Shown: positions 27,934-37,438, counted from the first letter of the stretch. The stretch is 64,000 bases of DNA from Christensenellaceae bacterium OttesenSCG-928-K19 (GCA_030266015.1 JAJDHD010000006.1:17928-81927), one strand, 5' to 3'. Translations and numbers: made by a program. The notes: generated by a model not told the origin, from the sequence alone.

Positions 27934-29691
27934 ATGAAACTTAAACTTAGATTGACCACATTTGTGCTCCTCGTTGTCTTTTTTTGCATACAAATGCCTG
28001 TGTTCGCCGCCGGACTACCGTGGCAGAACAGCGATCTTTCCGGCAATACTGTAATTATCCATACAAACGATTCTCACGGGCATGTAGATGACAACATGGG
28101 ATTTGCAGCGATAAGCGCGCTCAAACAAGAGTATGAAGACGCAGGGGCTGCCGTATTGTTACTTGACGCAGGTGATACCTTCCATGGTATGCCCACTGCC
28201 ACCCTTACAGAGGGCAGGGACATCGTCCCTTTGTTAAACGAACTCGGATACGCGGCCACAACCCCTGGAAACCATGATTTTAATTACGGTTACAAGCATT
28301 TGGCCGAGCTTGCCGATATGCTTGATTTCCCGATCATCTCAGCCAATATCCTTCTGAATGGCGAATTGATGTTTGAGCCAAATATCATAATTGAGAAAAA
28401 CGGAGTCAGGTTTGGCGTTTTCGGGCTAACCACACCGGATACCGATTTCCAGACAAGCCCGCAGCATATGGAAGGCGTCTCCTTTGATGCCCCTGCCAAG
28501 GCCGCAACAGAACAAGTTGACCTCTTACAGGAGCAAGGAGTTGATTATATCATTGCGCTGACGCATATTGGCGTGGATCACACCAGCGAATATACAACCG
28601 ACCGCCTTGCCGCCGAGGTAAAGGGTATCGATATCATTATCGATGGACACAGTCACACACAAATGCAGGATGGTCTTGCTGTTGATTCCTACACCACGCT
28701 TGAGCCCCACGGTGATACACTGATCGCTTCCACTGGAGCACATATTGAAAATATTGGCGTAATCACGTTTCCAGCGGAGGGCAAAATCACCGCAAAACTT
28801 TATAATGAAGAAGATTTCCCTGATCAGGACAGTACTGTTATAGATTTGGTCGATGAGATCAAATCTCGTCAAAGCCCCGAGCTTCAAGCAGTCATTGGTT
28901 ACACCCCCGTGAACCTAAACGGCGAACGCGAGGATGTACGCACCAGCGAGACAAACCTTGGCGATCTCTCTGCCGATTCCCTCCTAGACGCAACCGGGGC
29001 TGATCTTTCCTTTATGAACGGAGGCAACATCCGCGCCACCATAGCTCAAGGAGACATCACGCGCGAAGATATTATTACTGTATTTCCATTTGGAAATTTC
29101 ATCCTAACAAAGGAAGTTACGGGCAAGACCATCATAGATGCTCTTGAATTGAGTGTATCCGGTTACCCCGGCGAGTTTGGCGGATTCTTACAGGTAGCTG
29201 GTATATCTTTTCAATTTGACCCAAATCAACCAAAAGGAAGCCGCATATTTGACGTACAAATAAATGGGGATGAAATAAACCCTGACGATTCCTATGTTCT
29301 TGCAACAAACGACTATCTGGCAGCCGGCGGCGACGGTTATACCATGCTGGCAGATGCACCAGAAATCAGCTATTATTCTTCGCTGGAGGAAGTTTTTACC
29401 AGCTACCTCCAAAAAATCGCTGAATTTCCCGCCAGCACACAAGGGCGAATCACAATGGGAGCAAACGCATCAAATTCTACGGAAGAGCAGACAGATGCTG
29501 CTGATACGGAAGCAACAATTGCTGATGCAGGCACTTACACCGTTCAAAAAGGAGATTCCCTCTGGGCAATTGCAAAAAGCCAGCTTGGCGACGCATACCG
29601 CTGGCCCGAAATCTACCAGCTTAATAAAGAGCAAATTGCCGACCCTGACTTAATCGACATCGGCTGGCAGTTGGAACTGCCAGCAGCTTAG
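27934..29691 (+). CDS. secreted 5'-nucleotidase / cyclic phosphodiesterase with C-terminal LysM
   Basis: 585 aa. A signal peptide (residues 1-25, ending VFAAG) is followed by a metallophosphatase domain with IHTNDSHGH, LLDAGDTFHG, TPGNHDFNYG, LTHIGVDH and IDGHSHTQ, all metal ligands of the UshA family. The substrate domain then has NGGNIRATI and TNDYLAAGGDGYT. An acidic Ser/Thr linker (~510-530) leads to one LysM unit (YTVQKGDSLWAIAKSQLG ... QLNKEQIADPDLI), which should hold the enzyme on peptidoglycan. The usual anchor in Gram-positives is LPXTG, so LysM here is notable. Confidence 0.93.
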   Translation: MKLKLRLTTFVLLVVFFCIQMPVFAAGLPWQNSDLSGNTVIIHTNDSHGHVDDNMGFAAISALKQEYEDAGAAVLLLDAGDTFHGMPTATLTEGRDIVPLLNELGYAATTPGNHDFNYGYKHLAELADMLDFPIISANILLNGELMFEPNIIIEKNGVRFGVFGLTTPDTDFQTSPQHMEGVSFDAPAKAATEQVDLLQEQGVDYIIALTHIGVDHTSEYTTDRLAAEVKGIDIIIDGHSHTQMQDGLAVDSYTTLEPHGDTLIASTGAHIENIGVITFPAEGKITAKLYNEEDFPDQDSTVIDLVDEIKSRQSPELQAVIGYTPVNLNGEREDVRTSETNLGDLSADSLLDATGADLSFMNGGNIRATIAQGDITREDIITVFPFGNFILTKEVTGKTIIDALELSVSGYPGEFGGFLQVAGISFQFDPNQPKGSRIFDVQINGDEINPDDSYVLATNDYLAAGGDGYTMLADAPEISYYSSLEEVFTSYLQKIAEFPASTQGRITMGANASNSTEEQTDAADTEATIADAGTYTVQKGDSLWAIAKSQLGDAYRWPEIYQLNKEQIADPDLIDIGWQLELPAA

Positions 29692-29715
29692 GCTTACAAC
29701 AAGAAAGGAGCCATT

Positions 29716-30249
29716 ATGAACATTTGGCATGAACTATCCGATGACAGGATAAAAAGTGACAACTTTATAAGTGTTATCGAAATCCAAAAAGGTGGAAAAT
29801 CAAAATATGAGCTTGACAAGGACACAGGCTTTTTGAAGCTGGATCGCGTATTATTTACCTCCACGGTTTATCCTGCTAATTACGGCTTCATCCCACGCAC
29901 ATATGCCGAGGATAACGACCCATTAGACGTACTTGTAATCTGCTCTGAGCCAATTATTCCGTTAACGCTGGTTCAATGCTACCCTATTGGTGTTATCATC
30001 ATGACGGACGATGAGCAACAGGATGAAAAAATAATCGCCATACCGTTTGGCGATCCAATGTATAACGGATATCGCGACGTGACTGCATTACCCAGCCATG
30101 TGCTAGATGAAATGACACACTTTTTCGAAGTATACAAAATGTTGGAGCATAAAAAAACGACCGTGCACGAAGTGCGCGGCCGTGATGATGCCATAAAGGT
30201 TATCGACAAGTGCATCGGGCGTTACCACGACTACTTCCCGGGACTGTAA
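29716..30249 (+). CDS. ppa: inorganic pyrophosphatase (family I)
   Basis: Splits pyrophosphate and so drives biosynthetic reactions. 177 aa soluble enzyme with the family signature DNDPLDVLVI, YPANYGFIPRTYA and the late Lys/Tyr of the active site. RBS AAAGGAG. It follows the nucleotidase by 24 bases, possibly on the same transcript. The 3' end is convergent with the aldo/keto reductase, with only 5 bases between. Confidence 0.94.
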   Translation: MNIWHELSDDRIKSDNFISVIEIQKGGKSKYELDKDTGFLKLDRVLFTSTVYPANYGFIPRTYAEDNDPLDVLVICSEPIIPLTLVQCYPIGVIIMTDDEQQDEKIIAIPFGDPMYNGYRDVTALPSHVLDEMTHFFEVYKMLEHKKTTVHEVRGRDDAIKVIDKCIGRYHDYFPGL

Positions 30250-30254
30250 TCTGG

Positions 30255-31394
30255 TTATTCCCCAAAAACGGCAGCTGCCGTTTCCATGCGTTGCGTAACA
30301 GGAACGGAAAACGGACAACGGCCCTCGCAGCTTCCGCACCTGATGCAATCTGATCCATGGGCCTTGAGCGAAGAATAATGCTGCACAATGCTCTTTGGAA
30401 TGTTGTTTTTATCCAGTAATGCAATATCAAGATAGCGATTTACCGAAGCTATATCAATATCCACCGGGCAAGGCAGGCAGTGGTTGCAATAAACACAGCT
30501 GCCTTGGAAGTTCCCTTCCGTGTTGCTGATGATTTCAGAGTAATCTTTCTCTTCATCGTTCAAATCAAAATATGACACAGCATGGCGCACTTCTTCGGCA
30601 GACTTACAACCCAGCAACGTGCTCACCACCGCCGGACGCTCCAGCGCGTAGTGAATGCACTGCCCTACGCTAAGCGCATCACCAAAAGGTGAATGTTCCT
30701 TTGACAGCAGCTTTCCCGCGCCCAACGTCTTCATCACAGAAATGGACACCCCCTGCCGCTCGCACGCCTGGTATAGCGCTGCGCGCGCAGGCTCAATCCC
30801 GGAAGCGCTCGCTACAGATTCCACCATATCATCCAATATCATATCCGCGCCCATCATGTCAAAAGCCGGATTAATGCTGAACATTAATAGGTCGATCTCC
30901 CCTGTTTCCACAATCCTGCGCGCCGTGACAGGGTTGTGCGAGCTTGCACCCAGCCTGCGAACCACTCCCTGCCGCTTCAAATCCTGCGCGTAGCGCAAAA
31001 TCTCTGTTTCAAACACATCTTTAAAGTTTTCTTCTGTATCAATAAAAAACAGCATCCCAAAATCGATATAATCCGTATCAAGATGGCGAAGCAGATTTTC
31101 AAAATAACGCTTAACGGTGTCAAGATCACGGCTGATATCATATTGCTCATTGATATCGGTGGAGCAAATATGCCCCTGTATCAAAAATTTTTCCCTGTTC
31201 CCGGCAATGGCCCGCCCAATATTTTTACGCACCTCATCGCCCGGCATAAACAAATCCATCATATTAATGCCTTGCTTCATCGCCTCGTGGATCGTTTCTT
31301 CCACCGTTTCATACGGTTTGCCATCCAAATGTTCCGTGCCAAGCCCAATCACACTTGCCTTCCATCCGGTATCAGCAATTTCCCTATATTCCAT
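30255..31394 (-). CDS. aldo/keto reductase with C-terminal 2[4Fe-4S] ferredoxin domain
   Basis: 379 aa. TIM-barrel oxidoreductase (YREIADTGWKASVIGLGTEH; DTDYIDFGMLFF) followed by two ferredoxin cluster motifs, CVYCNHCLPCP and CIRCGSCEGRCPF. Members of this group are common in strict anaerobes and likely link a carbonyl substrate to ferredoxin or NAD(P)H; the substrate is unknown. The start at 31394 has AGGAGGG before it. It lies 19 bases behind the MFS gene, probably co-transcribed. Confidence 0.9.
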   Translation of the reverse strand: MEYREIADTGWKASVIGLGTEHLDGKPYETVEETIHEAMKQGINMMDLFMPGDEVRKNIGRAIAGNREKFLIQGHICSTDINEQYDISRDLDTVKRYFENLLRHLDTDYIDFGMLFFIDTEENFKDVFETEILRYAQDLKRQGVVRRLGASSHNPVTARRIVETGEIDLLMFSINPAFDMMGADMILDDMVESVASASGIEPARAALYQACERQGVSISVMKTLGAGKLLSKEHSPFGDALSVGQCIHYALERPAVVSTLLGCKSAEEVRHAVSYFDLNDEEKDYSEIISNTEGNFQGSCVYCNHCLPCPVDIDIASVNRYLDIALLDKNNIPKSIVQHYSSLKAHGSDCIRCGSCEGRCPFSVPVTQRMETAAAVFGE

Positions 31395-31413
31395 GTCTTT
31401 GCCCTCCTGCCTG

Positions 31414-32661
31414 TTATTGTGTTGCCTCTTTTTTTGCAAGTTTACGCATTACAAGTATTCCAGCTAACATAATCAATGGAAATACTATCGCAACCAGCAA
31501 GCCAATCTTCAAACCTGCCTGTTCCGCATCATACCCCATTTTCGCCCCCCACGCAAGCACTGTGTCCGAGCGCTGCGCCACATCTGAAACAATCCCTGTG
31601 ATCCACGGGCCAAGCGAACATCCAATATCGCCACACATAGCAAGTACACCAAACATAGCAGTCCCTCCCTTAGGATAACTTGCGGAGGTAAAGCTGAGCA
31701 TTCCCGGCCACATTAGGCTGACGGAAAGCCCGCAAAGTGCACATCCTATGAGGGAAATGAATGGATTGTGGAACAATGTAGCCATCAGGTAGCACGCCAC
31801 GCACAGCACTGAGCTGCCGATCAGCGCACCTGCAAGATTGATTTTATTTCCTTTAATCCCATATACCGTACGGCCAATTCCCATAAACACGGCAAACAAA
31901 CAAGGTCCCAGCAGATCTCCCACAACCTTGGGCACTTGCAGACCTTTTTCCGCAAATAGCGACGCCCATTGTGACATCGCCTGCTCTGCCGCGCCGGCAC
32001 AAATCATCATAAGCATCGCCAAAATAAATATTTTTGCCAGCATCAGCTTTTTGAGGGGAATCCGTTCATGTTCCTCTACCGTTGGAGCCAGTGGCACTTT
32101 ACGGAACAAGAAAAAATTATAAAGCGGTATTGCCGCCCACGCTATGGGCAAGACAAACCAAAGTGAAAGGCCAATCAGATAAAGCACCAAAGTGGTAACC
32201 AGGACAACCAATACCTGTCCCCAGCTATAAAACGAATGCAGCAGGCTCATTGCCGCAGCCTTTGCATCGCCGGGAATTGCATCCACAATAGGACTAATAA
32301 GCACCTCTATCATACCGCCGCCAATGGAATAAATCACTGTGGCGATTAAAATACCCGCATAAGCGTTCCCCATTGTATTTGGCAATACACTTAACATAAC
32401 AAACCCAGTTACGCAAAAAACGTGCGCAATAAGCACTGCCCGCCGGTGACCAATCCTGTCCGCAAATTTTATCATGAACATATCTGTCAAAAGCTGCGTG
32501 CCAAACCCAACAAGCACCAGCCTGCCCAGCATTTCAAACGAAACATTAAAATCTGTTTGGAAAATAACAAAAAAAAGCGGTGCCAGGTTGACAATGATCG
32601 CTGAAGTTATATACCCCAAATAACAGGCATGTACTGTATTCTTGTATGTATATTGCCTCAT
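31414..32661 (-). CDS. major facilitator superfamily transporter
   Basis: 415 aa with about twelve membrane helices. The loop 2-3 mark is FADRIGHRRAVL, and LAMCGDIGCSLGPWITGI lies late in the chain. It resembles the sugar-permease-like branch of the superfamily (FucP-type layout). The substrate is not predictable. Pairing with the aldo/keto reductase suggests uptake of the reductase's substrate, which is inference. Confidence 0.88.
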   Translation of the reverse strand: MRQYTYKNTVHACYLGYITSAIIVNLAPLFFVIFQTDFNVSFEMLGRLVLVGFGTQLLTDMFMIKFADRIGHRRAVLIAHVFCVTGFVMLSVLPNTMGNAYAGILIATVIYSIGGGMIEVLISPIVDAIPGDAKAAAMSLLHSFYSWGQVLVVLVTTLVLYLIGLSLWFVLPIAWAAIPLYNFFLFRKVPLAPTVEEHERIPLKKLMLAKIFILAMLMMICAGAAEQAMSQWASLFAEKGLQVPKVVGDLLGPCLFAVFMGIGRTVYGIKGNKINLAGALIGSSVLCVACYLMATLFHNPFISLIGCALCGLSVSLMWPGMLSFTSASYPKGGTAMFGVLAMCGDIGCSLGPWITGIVSDVAQRSDTVLAWGAKMGYDAEQAGLKIGLLVAIVFPLIMLAGILVMRKLAKKEATQ

Positions 32662-32693
32662 GTTATTCTCTTCTGTTTTTTGGCAAATGGAGT

Positions 32694-32727
32694 ATAAAAA
32701 AATGAAGCCTCAAAAAACGAAGCTTCA
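32694..32727 (-). terminator. terminator of the cyclophilin gene, overlapping its stop codon
   Basis: Minus strand TGAAGC ... GCTTCA stem with a T7 run behind it. The first stem bases are the TGA stop codon itself. Confidence 0.75.
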
Positions 32728-33201
32728 CTTTTCTTCTATTGTAACGCTTTCCATAATGATATCTGCAAGTGGTGCATCATTATAGTCTGTTTTCATATTC
32801 GCAATCTCATCCACAACTTCCATGCCCTCTACCACTTTTCCAAAGGCGGCATACTGGCCGTCAAGATGCGGCGCATCCGCGTGGACGATAAAAAATTGTG
32901 AGCCTGCGGAATCCGGATCCATGCTGCGTGCCATGGAAACCACACCCCGTTTATGCGTCAATGGGTTATCCACACCATTTGAGGAAAATTCCCCGATTAT
33001 TGTATGGCCTGGGCCACCTGTACCATTTCCCTTTGGACAACCACCCTGTATCATAAACCCCTTGATTACCCTGTGAAATTTCAGCCCGTCATAAAAACCT
33101 TCTTTTACCAGCTTCTCAAAATTCGCAACCGTGTTCGGCGCTGCTTTCTCATTCAGCTTAAGCTTAATTACGCCGCCATCCTGCATTTTGATCACAACCA
33201 T
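32725..33201 (-). CDS. cyclophilin-type peptidyl-prolyl isomerase
   Basis: 158 aa cytoplasmic rotamase. It has [15 protein letters not shown] with the catalytic Arg, [34 protein letters not shown], and the conserved NTVANFEKL near the start. It lies 90 bases downstream of hydF with no terminator between, so it may be read from the hydG promoter as well. Confidence 0.94.
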   Translation of the reverse strand: MVVIKMQDGGVIKLKLNEKAAPNTVANFEKLVKEGFYDGLKFHRVIKGFMIQGGCPKGNGTGGPGHTIIGEFSSNGVDNPLTHKRGVVSMARSMDPDSAGSQFFIVHADAPHLDGQYAAFGKVVEGMEVVDEIANMKTDYNDAPLADIIMESVTIEEK

Positions 33202-33291
33202 AAAATCACCTCCCCGGCCTCCACCTTGATATTGGTGAGAACCGTTTGCAAGTGTTTATTATATACCAATTCAATTGCACTGTCCAGAAAA

Positions 33292-34464
33292 CTAAACCGT
33301 CACCCTTTGCAGCATTCCGTTCATAAAAGCAATTGCCACACCAAAATTCGTAATAGGCACACCTTTTTCCTTCGCTTTTCCGATTTTTGACATCATATTT
33401 TGCCTGTTGATCATGCACGCGCCGCAATGGAGAATCATTTTGTATTGGCCAATATCCTCTGGAAATCCATGTCCAGAAGTTGTTTCATATTGCAGCGCCC
33501 CGCCTACATATTCATCCATCCATCCGGGCAGCTTTTCCCGCGCAATATCACCCTTCATTGCATGGTGGGCGCACGATTCCGCAATAAGCACCTTGTCCCC
33601 TGGGCACAAGCTGGCTATAGCGCGCGCCCCGTTCATAAATTCCCTTATATCCCCTTTCTGCTTTGCCATCAGCATAGAGAATGAAGTAAGCGGAATTGTT
33701 TTATCCAGATTATCGTTCACATATTTAAACACTTGCGAATCTGTGATTACCAGCTTAGGCGGGTCAGTCAACTTTCTTAACATAGGGAGCATATCTTCTG
33801 TTTTAACAGACACCACCTTACAACCGTTGTCCAGCAAATCACGCATCACCTGCACCTGTGGCAAAATCAACCTCCCTTTGGGCGCTTGAACATCCTGTGG
33901 CATCACAAGCATCACAACATCACCCTTTTGCACAAGGTTTCCGGTTATGCTTTCGTCCCCGGCATCTGCCACCTGCTCTGTAATCAGTTTTTTCAGCCTG
34001 TCAATCCCCTGCCCTGTTTTTGCGTTAATCAGCACTTCATTTTGTCCCGTGGCTTGCTGTTTTATACTCCTATCAAACTGGTTCCACGCAATGATTACAG
34101 GAACGTCTTTTTCCCGGAGCAGCTTCATAATTTCTGTTTCAGTTGCAAAGTCCGTGTCCCCACCACGAATGACAAAAACGGCAATATCCGTTTTGCCCGC
34201 CACTTCCCTTGTTTTTTTAACGCGTGCCCTACCCAGTTCCGACTCATCGTCAAGACCTGCCGTATCAATAAATACCACCGGGCCTATAGGCAAAAGCTCC
34301 ATCGATTTATAAACAGGGTCTGTCGTTGTGCCGGCAACATCCGACACAAGCGCAATCTCGCTACCCACGATTCGGTTTATCAAGCTGGATTTTCCAGCGT
34401 TTGTTTTTCCAAAAAAAGTAATATGGACGCGGTTTGCCCGCGGTGTATCACTTAATGTTCCCAT
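33292..34464 (-). CDS. hydF: [FeFe]-hydrogenase H-cluster maturation GTPase HydF
   Basis: Scaffold on which the 2Fe sub-cluster is assembled before transfer to the hydrogenase. 390 aa. The GTPase domain has GKTNAGKSSLINRI, the G3 motif DTAGLDD and an AWNQFD G4 variant. The C-terminal metal site is CAHHAM followed by HCGACM. It follows hydG by 15 bases. HydE and the hydrogenase itself are not in the window. Confidence 0.96.
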   Translation of the reverse strand: MGTLSDTPRANRVHITFFGKTNAGKSSLINRIVGSEIALVSDVAGTTTDPVYKSMELLPIGPVVFIDTAGLDDESELGRARVKKTREVAGKTDIAVFVIRGGDTDFATETEIMKLLREKDVPVIIAWNQFDRSIKQQATGQNEVLINAKTGQGIDRLKKLITEQVADAGDESITGNLVQKGDVVMLVMPQDVQAPKGRLILPQVQVMRDLLDNGCKVVSVKTEDMLPMLRKLTDPPKLVITDSQVFKYVNDNLDKTIPLTSFSMLMAKQKGDIREFMNGARAIASLCPGDKVLIAESCAHHAMKGDIAREKLPGWMDEYVGGALQYETTSGHGFPEDIGQYKMILHCGACMINRQNMMSKIGKAKEKGVPITNFGVAIAFMNGMLQRVTV

Positions 34465-34479
34465 AATACCCTCCTACGG

Positions 34480-35886
34480 TTAAAACCGGAAATCCCTTTC
34501 GCCTGCCTTGATGCGCGCAATATAATCCATTGCTTTGCCGCGCACCTTGTCGTCCGGAATCCCGCTTATTTGCTCCGTCACCACTTTGTCCGCCAGCGCT
34601 TTGAACTCTTCATCGCCATAATCCTCCGCGTATTCCGTCAATGTCAACAGTGCATTTGCCCCACAAATATTAGCAATCTGTCCGTTTTTGGCAAGCTTCA
34701 TAAAACGGTCGCCCGTGCGCCCTTCCCTATAGCAAGCAGTACAAAAGCTTGGAATATAGCCGCTTTTTAAAAGCTCCTTCGTCATCTCTATCGGTGTCCT
34801 ATGGTCTTCTATCTCAAACTGTGGCTTTTGCGTACCCATGGTGTAACCACCCACACCTGTCGCGCTGCCCGCGCTCACTTGTGAGATTCCCAGCTTTATC
34901 ACGCTGTCCCGGTATTCGCCACCCTCCCGCGTGGAGAGAATCATGCCCGTATATGGCACCGCCATGCGAATGATCGCGACGATCTTTTTATAGTCATCAT
35001 CCGATACCGCGTGCTCAAAATCATTCTTTTTCACATCACCCGCATCGCGTATACGCAACATGGAAATCGTATGCGGCCCCACGCCGAATTTTGCCTCCAA
35101 ATGCTCAGCGTGCATGATTTGTCCTACAAGGTCATAATGCCAATCATATAACCCATAAAGCACACCCAGGCCCACATCGTCAATTCCCGCCTGCATGGCA
35201 CGATCATGCGCCGTCGTGTGATATTCATAATTTGCCTTTGGCCCTTTAGGGTGCATATATTCATAAGTTGGCAAATGATACGTTTCCTGGAACAATATAT
35301 ATGTTCCAATGCCCGCTTCCTTCAGCCGCTTGTAATTTTCTACGGTTGTCGCCGCAATATTGATATTTACGCGCCGTATGGCGCCATTGTCAAATTTTAT
35401 AGAATAAATAGTTTTGATACTTTCCAATAGGTATTCCATCGTGTTGTTCTTGGGATCTTCTCCCGTCTCCAGCGCCAAACGTTTGTGTCCCATTTTCTCC
35501 AGCGCACGTACTTCCTGCACAATCTCCTGCTGCGTCAGCTTTTTCCGCTCCATGCAGGATGATGCGTGATATCCGCAATAACGGCATTCATTTACACAAT
35601 AATCCGAAAGATAAAGCGGTGCGAACATCACAATACGATTGCCATAGATATGCTGCTTTATTTGCGCGGCAGCAGCAAACATCTCTTCTTTCAGTTTGCC
35701 GTCCTCCACATAGGAGAGCACTGCTGCCTCGGTGTAGGAAAGCCCTTTAAAGGAGCGCGCCTTCTGAATAATCTCTTTCACATCCTGTTGGTCTTCCGCC
35801 CGCTTTTGTGCCTGCCACAATGTCTTCACAATCTCTTCATCATTGATGAATTCTTTTGCCATCTCTGACATTTTGTCATATTTCAT
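34480..35886 (-). CDS. hydG: [FeFe]-hydrogenase maturase HydG (radical SAM tyrosine lyase)
   Basis: Cleaves tyrosine to supply CO and CN for the H-cluster. 468 aa. The radical-SAM cluster motif is CVNECRYC (C-x3-C-x2-C). The second cluster near the C-terminus is CTAC followed 22 residues later by C in ICGANA, which distinguishes HydG from ThiH. The start at 35886 has GAGGAGGG before it. An ATG 21 codons upstream lies inside the leader. Confidence 0.96.
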   Translation of the reverse strand: MKYDKMSEMAKEFINDEEIVKTLWQAQKRAEDQQDVKEIIQKARSFKGLSYTEAAVLSYVEDGKLKEEMFAAAAQIKQHIYGNRIVMFAPLYLSDYCVNECRYCGYHASSCMERKKLTQQEIVQEVRALEKMGHKRLALETGEDPKNNTMEYLLESIKTIYSIKFDNGAIRRVNINIAATTVENYKRLKEAGIGTYILFQETYHLPTYEYMHPKGPKANYEYHTTAHDRAMQAGIDDVGLGVLYGLYDWHYDLVGQIMHAEHLEAKFGVGPHTISMLRIRDAGDVKKNDFEHAVSDDDYKKIVAIIRMAVPYTGMILSTREGGEYRDSVIKLGISQVSAGSATGVGGYTMGTQKPQFEIEDHRTPIEMTKELLKSGYIPSFCTACYREGRTGDRFMKLAKNGQIANICGANALLTLTEYAEDYGDEEFKALADKVVTEQISGIPDDKVRGKAMDYIARIKAGERDFRF

Positions 35887-35918
35887 AATACCCTCCTCGT
35901 ATATGCCTATCCACAAAC

Positions 35919-36011
35919 CAAAAAGTGCCGTCCCAAAAGGACAGCACAAAAAATCAACCTCAGATTATGCCATCCTCCCGCTCAGATTTCTCCTTGCGGT
36001 CAGAAACTATA
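35919..36011 (-). promoter_or_regulatory. attenuator-like 5' leader of hydG-hydF
   Basis: The leader between the hydG promoter and gene is ~125 bases. It contains a strong intrinsic terminator on the minus strand: GTGCTGTCC (35947-35939) pairs with GGACGGCAC (35933-35925), followed by TTTTTGG. About 60 bases precede it. In these, GCATAAUC could pair with GAUU..UGUGC, which uses the first bases of the terminator stem. This makes a competing antiterminator. ATCTGAG occurs twice. I recognise no known riboswitch class or T-box. Confidence 0.6.
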
Positions 36012-36016
36012 CCTTA

Positions 36017-36045
36017 ATAGTAATATAAACCGTTTCCCGCGTCAA
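36017..36045 (-). promoter_or_regulatory. promoter of hydG-hydF
   Basis: Minus strand TTGACG (36045-36040), 17-bp spacer, TACTAT (36022-36017). Confidence 0.7.
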
Positions 36046-36060
36046 TAACCAATATTCATC

Positions 36061-37323
36061 CTACCGGGAAAGCCCGGCAATCGCACATCCTTTTAAAACG
36101 GCATGGTCAATAGAAATAATATCCGGCTCATACCCACGCCCCCGCAAATATGCCATTAATACCTGATGCAGCTCCTCCTTAAGCCCAGGCATTTTTTCAT
36201 AGGTTGTCCCTTCTATTGTCATGCAGAGCTTATTGTTGGTTTTAAACGATTTTTCCGCCACAGCCGCCATTTGCAACGCAGCAACCCGTGCAGCACGCAA
36301 AACTATATTTTGCAGCAATTCCCTGGCGTTTTCATCATCCTCATCGCTTAACATATGTTCCGCAATAATACCGCTTCCATCCATCAGGTATTCCGACACA
36401 TCACGAGTTGTGAGGTTCGTAATCTCCTTCACTCCCCTTGTGCGAAAAACGCCCTCATCCGCAGCCGTATCCAGCGTATATTCACAAAGCGCCCCCAGAT
36501 AAGCACCGCTTGTCATCTTCTCCGCGATCCCTATTTCTGGATGGATTGTGGTAGCGTCATATCCAAAATCTATATCCGAGCGTGGCAGGCGGCTGTAACT
36601 ACCTGCCTCTGTATTAATTACCATTACCCCATCCTTGGGATACCCGGAAATTTTGCCGATTTTCGCATTGCTTTCCAAATAGCAACTGTTGCTTCCAGTA
36701 CCAAGAATTGTGCCTGTAAACGCGCCATACCCATAATTCAATCGCTCTGCCTTGCCTGCAAGCGCTGTTGCCACGCTATCATTGATAATGATAACCTTTA
36801 CACCCGGCACGCCCATTTTTTCCAGCGACTTTTTTATTTCCGCCCCCAACTGTTTCCCTTTCTCACCCTTTACCTGAACTTCTTTTGTGATTTCTATAAG
36901 CTCGGCGTCTATCTCTGGCGTTGATTTTGCACGATAGGCAAATGACATAACAATCTCTTTTGATTTTGCACAATAATGCGCAATGTAACCTGCCAGTGCA
37001 TCAAAAAACTGCTGGGCGTCCAGGGCTTCTTTCACACCGGGCATAATCTGTCGCTCCAACTTTCCCATCTGGAAATTGCCCTCATCATCAAAATGCGTAA
37101 GGGCTATCCTCAAGTTGGTGCCGCCTGCGTCTATGCAAATCACTTTTTTGTTTTTCTGTACATCTTCGCGCAGTTGTAAATAGCTAGGAAGCATCAAAAG
37201 CGAGCTTTCCTGCCCGTCCAGCCCTTTTTGCATTTCATCCAGATACGTTGCGATTTGCTCTTCTATTTTAATCGCATTGTATTCCATTCCATGCTTTTGT
37301 ATGAATTCCTTTGCTTTTGACAT
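36061..37323 (-). CDS. eukaryotic-type hexokinase family sugar kinase
   Basis: 420 aa. The phosphate-1 loop is VICIDAGGTNLRIAL. The sugar/phosphate-2 parts are INDSVATALAGK, GTILGTGSNSCYLE and VINTEAGSYSRLP, and the adenosine region is MTIEGTTYEKMPG. These are the marks of the eukaryotic hexokinase fold rather than the ROK or Glk glucokinases typical of bacteria. It likely phosphorylates glucose or a related hexose at the head of glycolysis. The start at 37323 has GCGAGGGAT upstream. Longer open sequence upstream runs through the promoter. Confidence 0.88.
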   Translation of the reverse strand: MSKAKEFIQKHGMEYNAIKIEEQIATYLDEMQKGLDGQESSLLMLPSYLQLREDVQKNKKVICIDAGGTNLRIALTHFDDEGNFQMGKLERQIMPGVKEALDAQQFFDALAGYIAHYCAKSKEIVMSFAYRAKSTPEIDAELIEITKEVQVKGEKGKQLGAEIKKSLEKMGVPGVKVIIINDSVATALAGKAERLNYGYGAFTGTILGTGSNSCYLESNAKIGKISGYPKDGVMVINTEAGSYSRLPRSDIDFGYDATTIHPEIGIAEKMTSGAYLGALCEYTLDTAADEGVFRTRGVKEITNLTTRDVSEYLMDGSGIIAEHMLSDEDDENARELLQNIVLRAARVAALQMAAVAEKSFKTNNKLCMTIEGTTYEKMPGLKEELHQVLMAYLRGRGYEPDIISIDHAVLKGCAIAGLSR

Positions 37324-37372
37324 TTCTATCCCTCGCCATTTCTTTTTGTTATCACCCTTTTGTTTCATTTTA

Positions 37373-37401
37373 ATTATATAATGCCACTGTGTATTACGCA
37401 A
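37373..37401 (-). promoter_or_regulatory. promoter of the hexokinase gene
   Basis: Minus strand TTGCGT (37401-37396), 17-bp spacer, TATAAT (37378-37373). Confidence 0.7.
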
Positions 37402-37409
37402 TTTTTAAT

Positions 37410-37438
37410 TTGACGCTTTATAGCAATTGGCATACAAT
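37410..37438 (+). promoter_or_regulatory. promoter of the glycerol-1-phosphate dehydrogenase gene
   Basis: TTGACG (37410-37415), 17-bp spacer, TACAAT (37433-37438). Its -35 is only 8 bases from the -35 of the divergent hexokinase promoter, so the two polymerase sites cannot be used at once. Confidence 0.7.
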
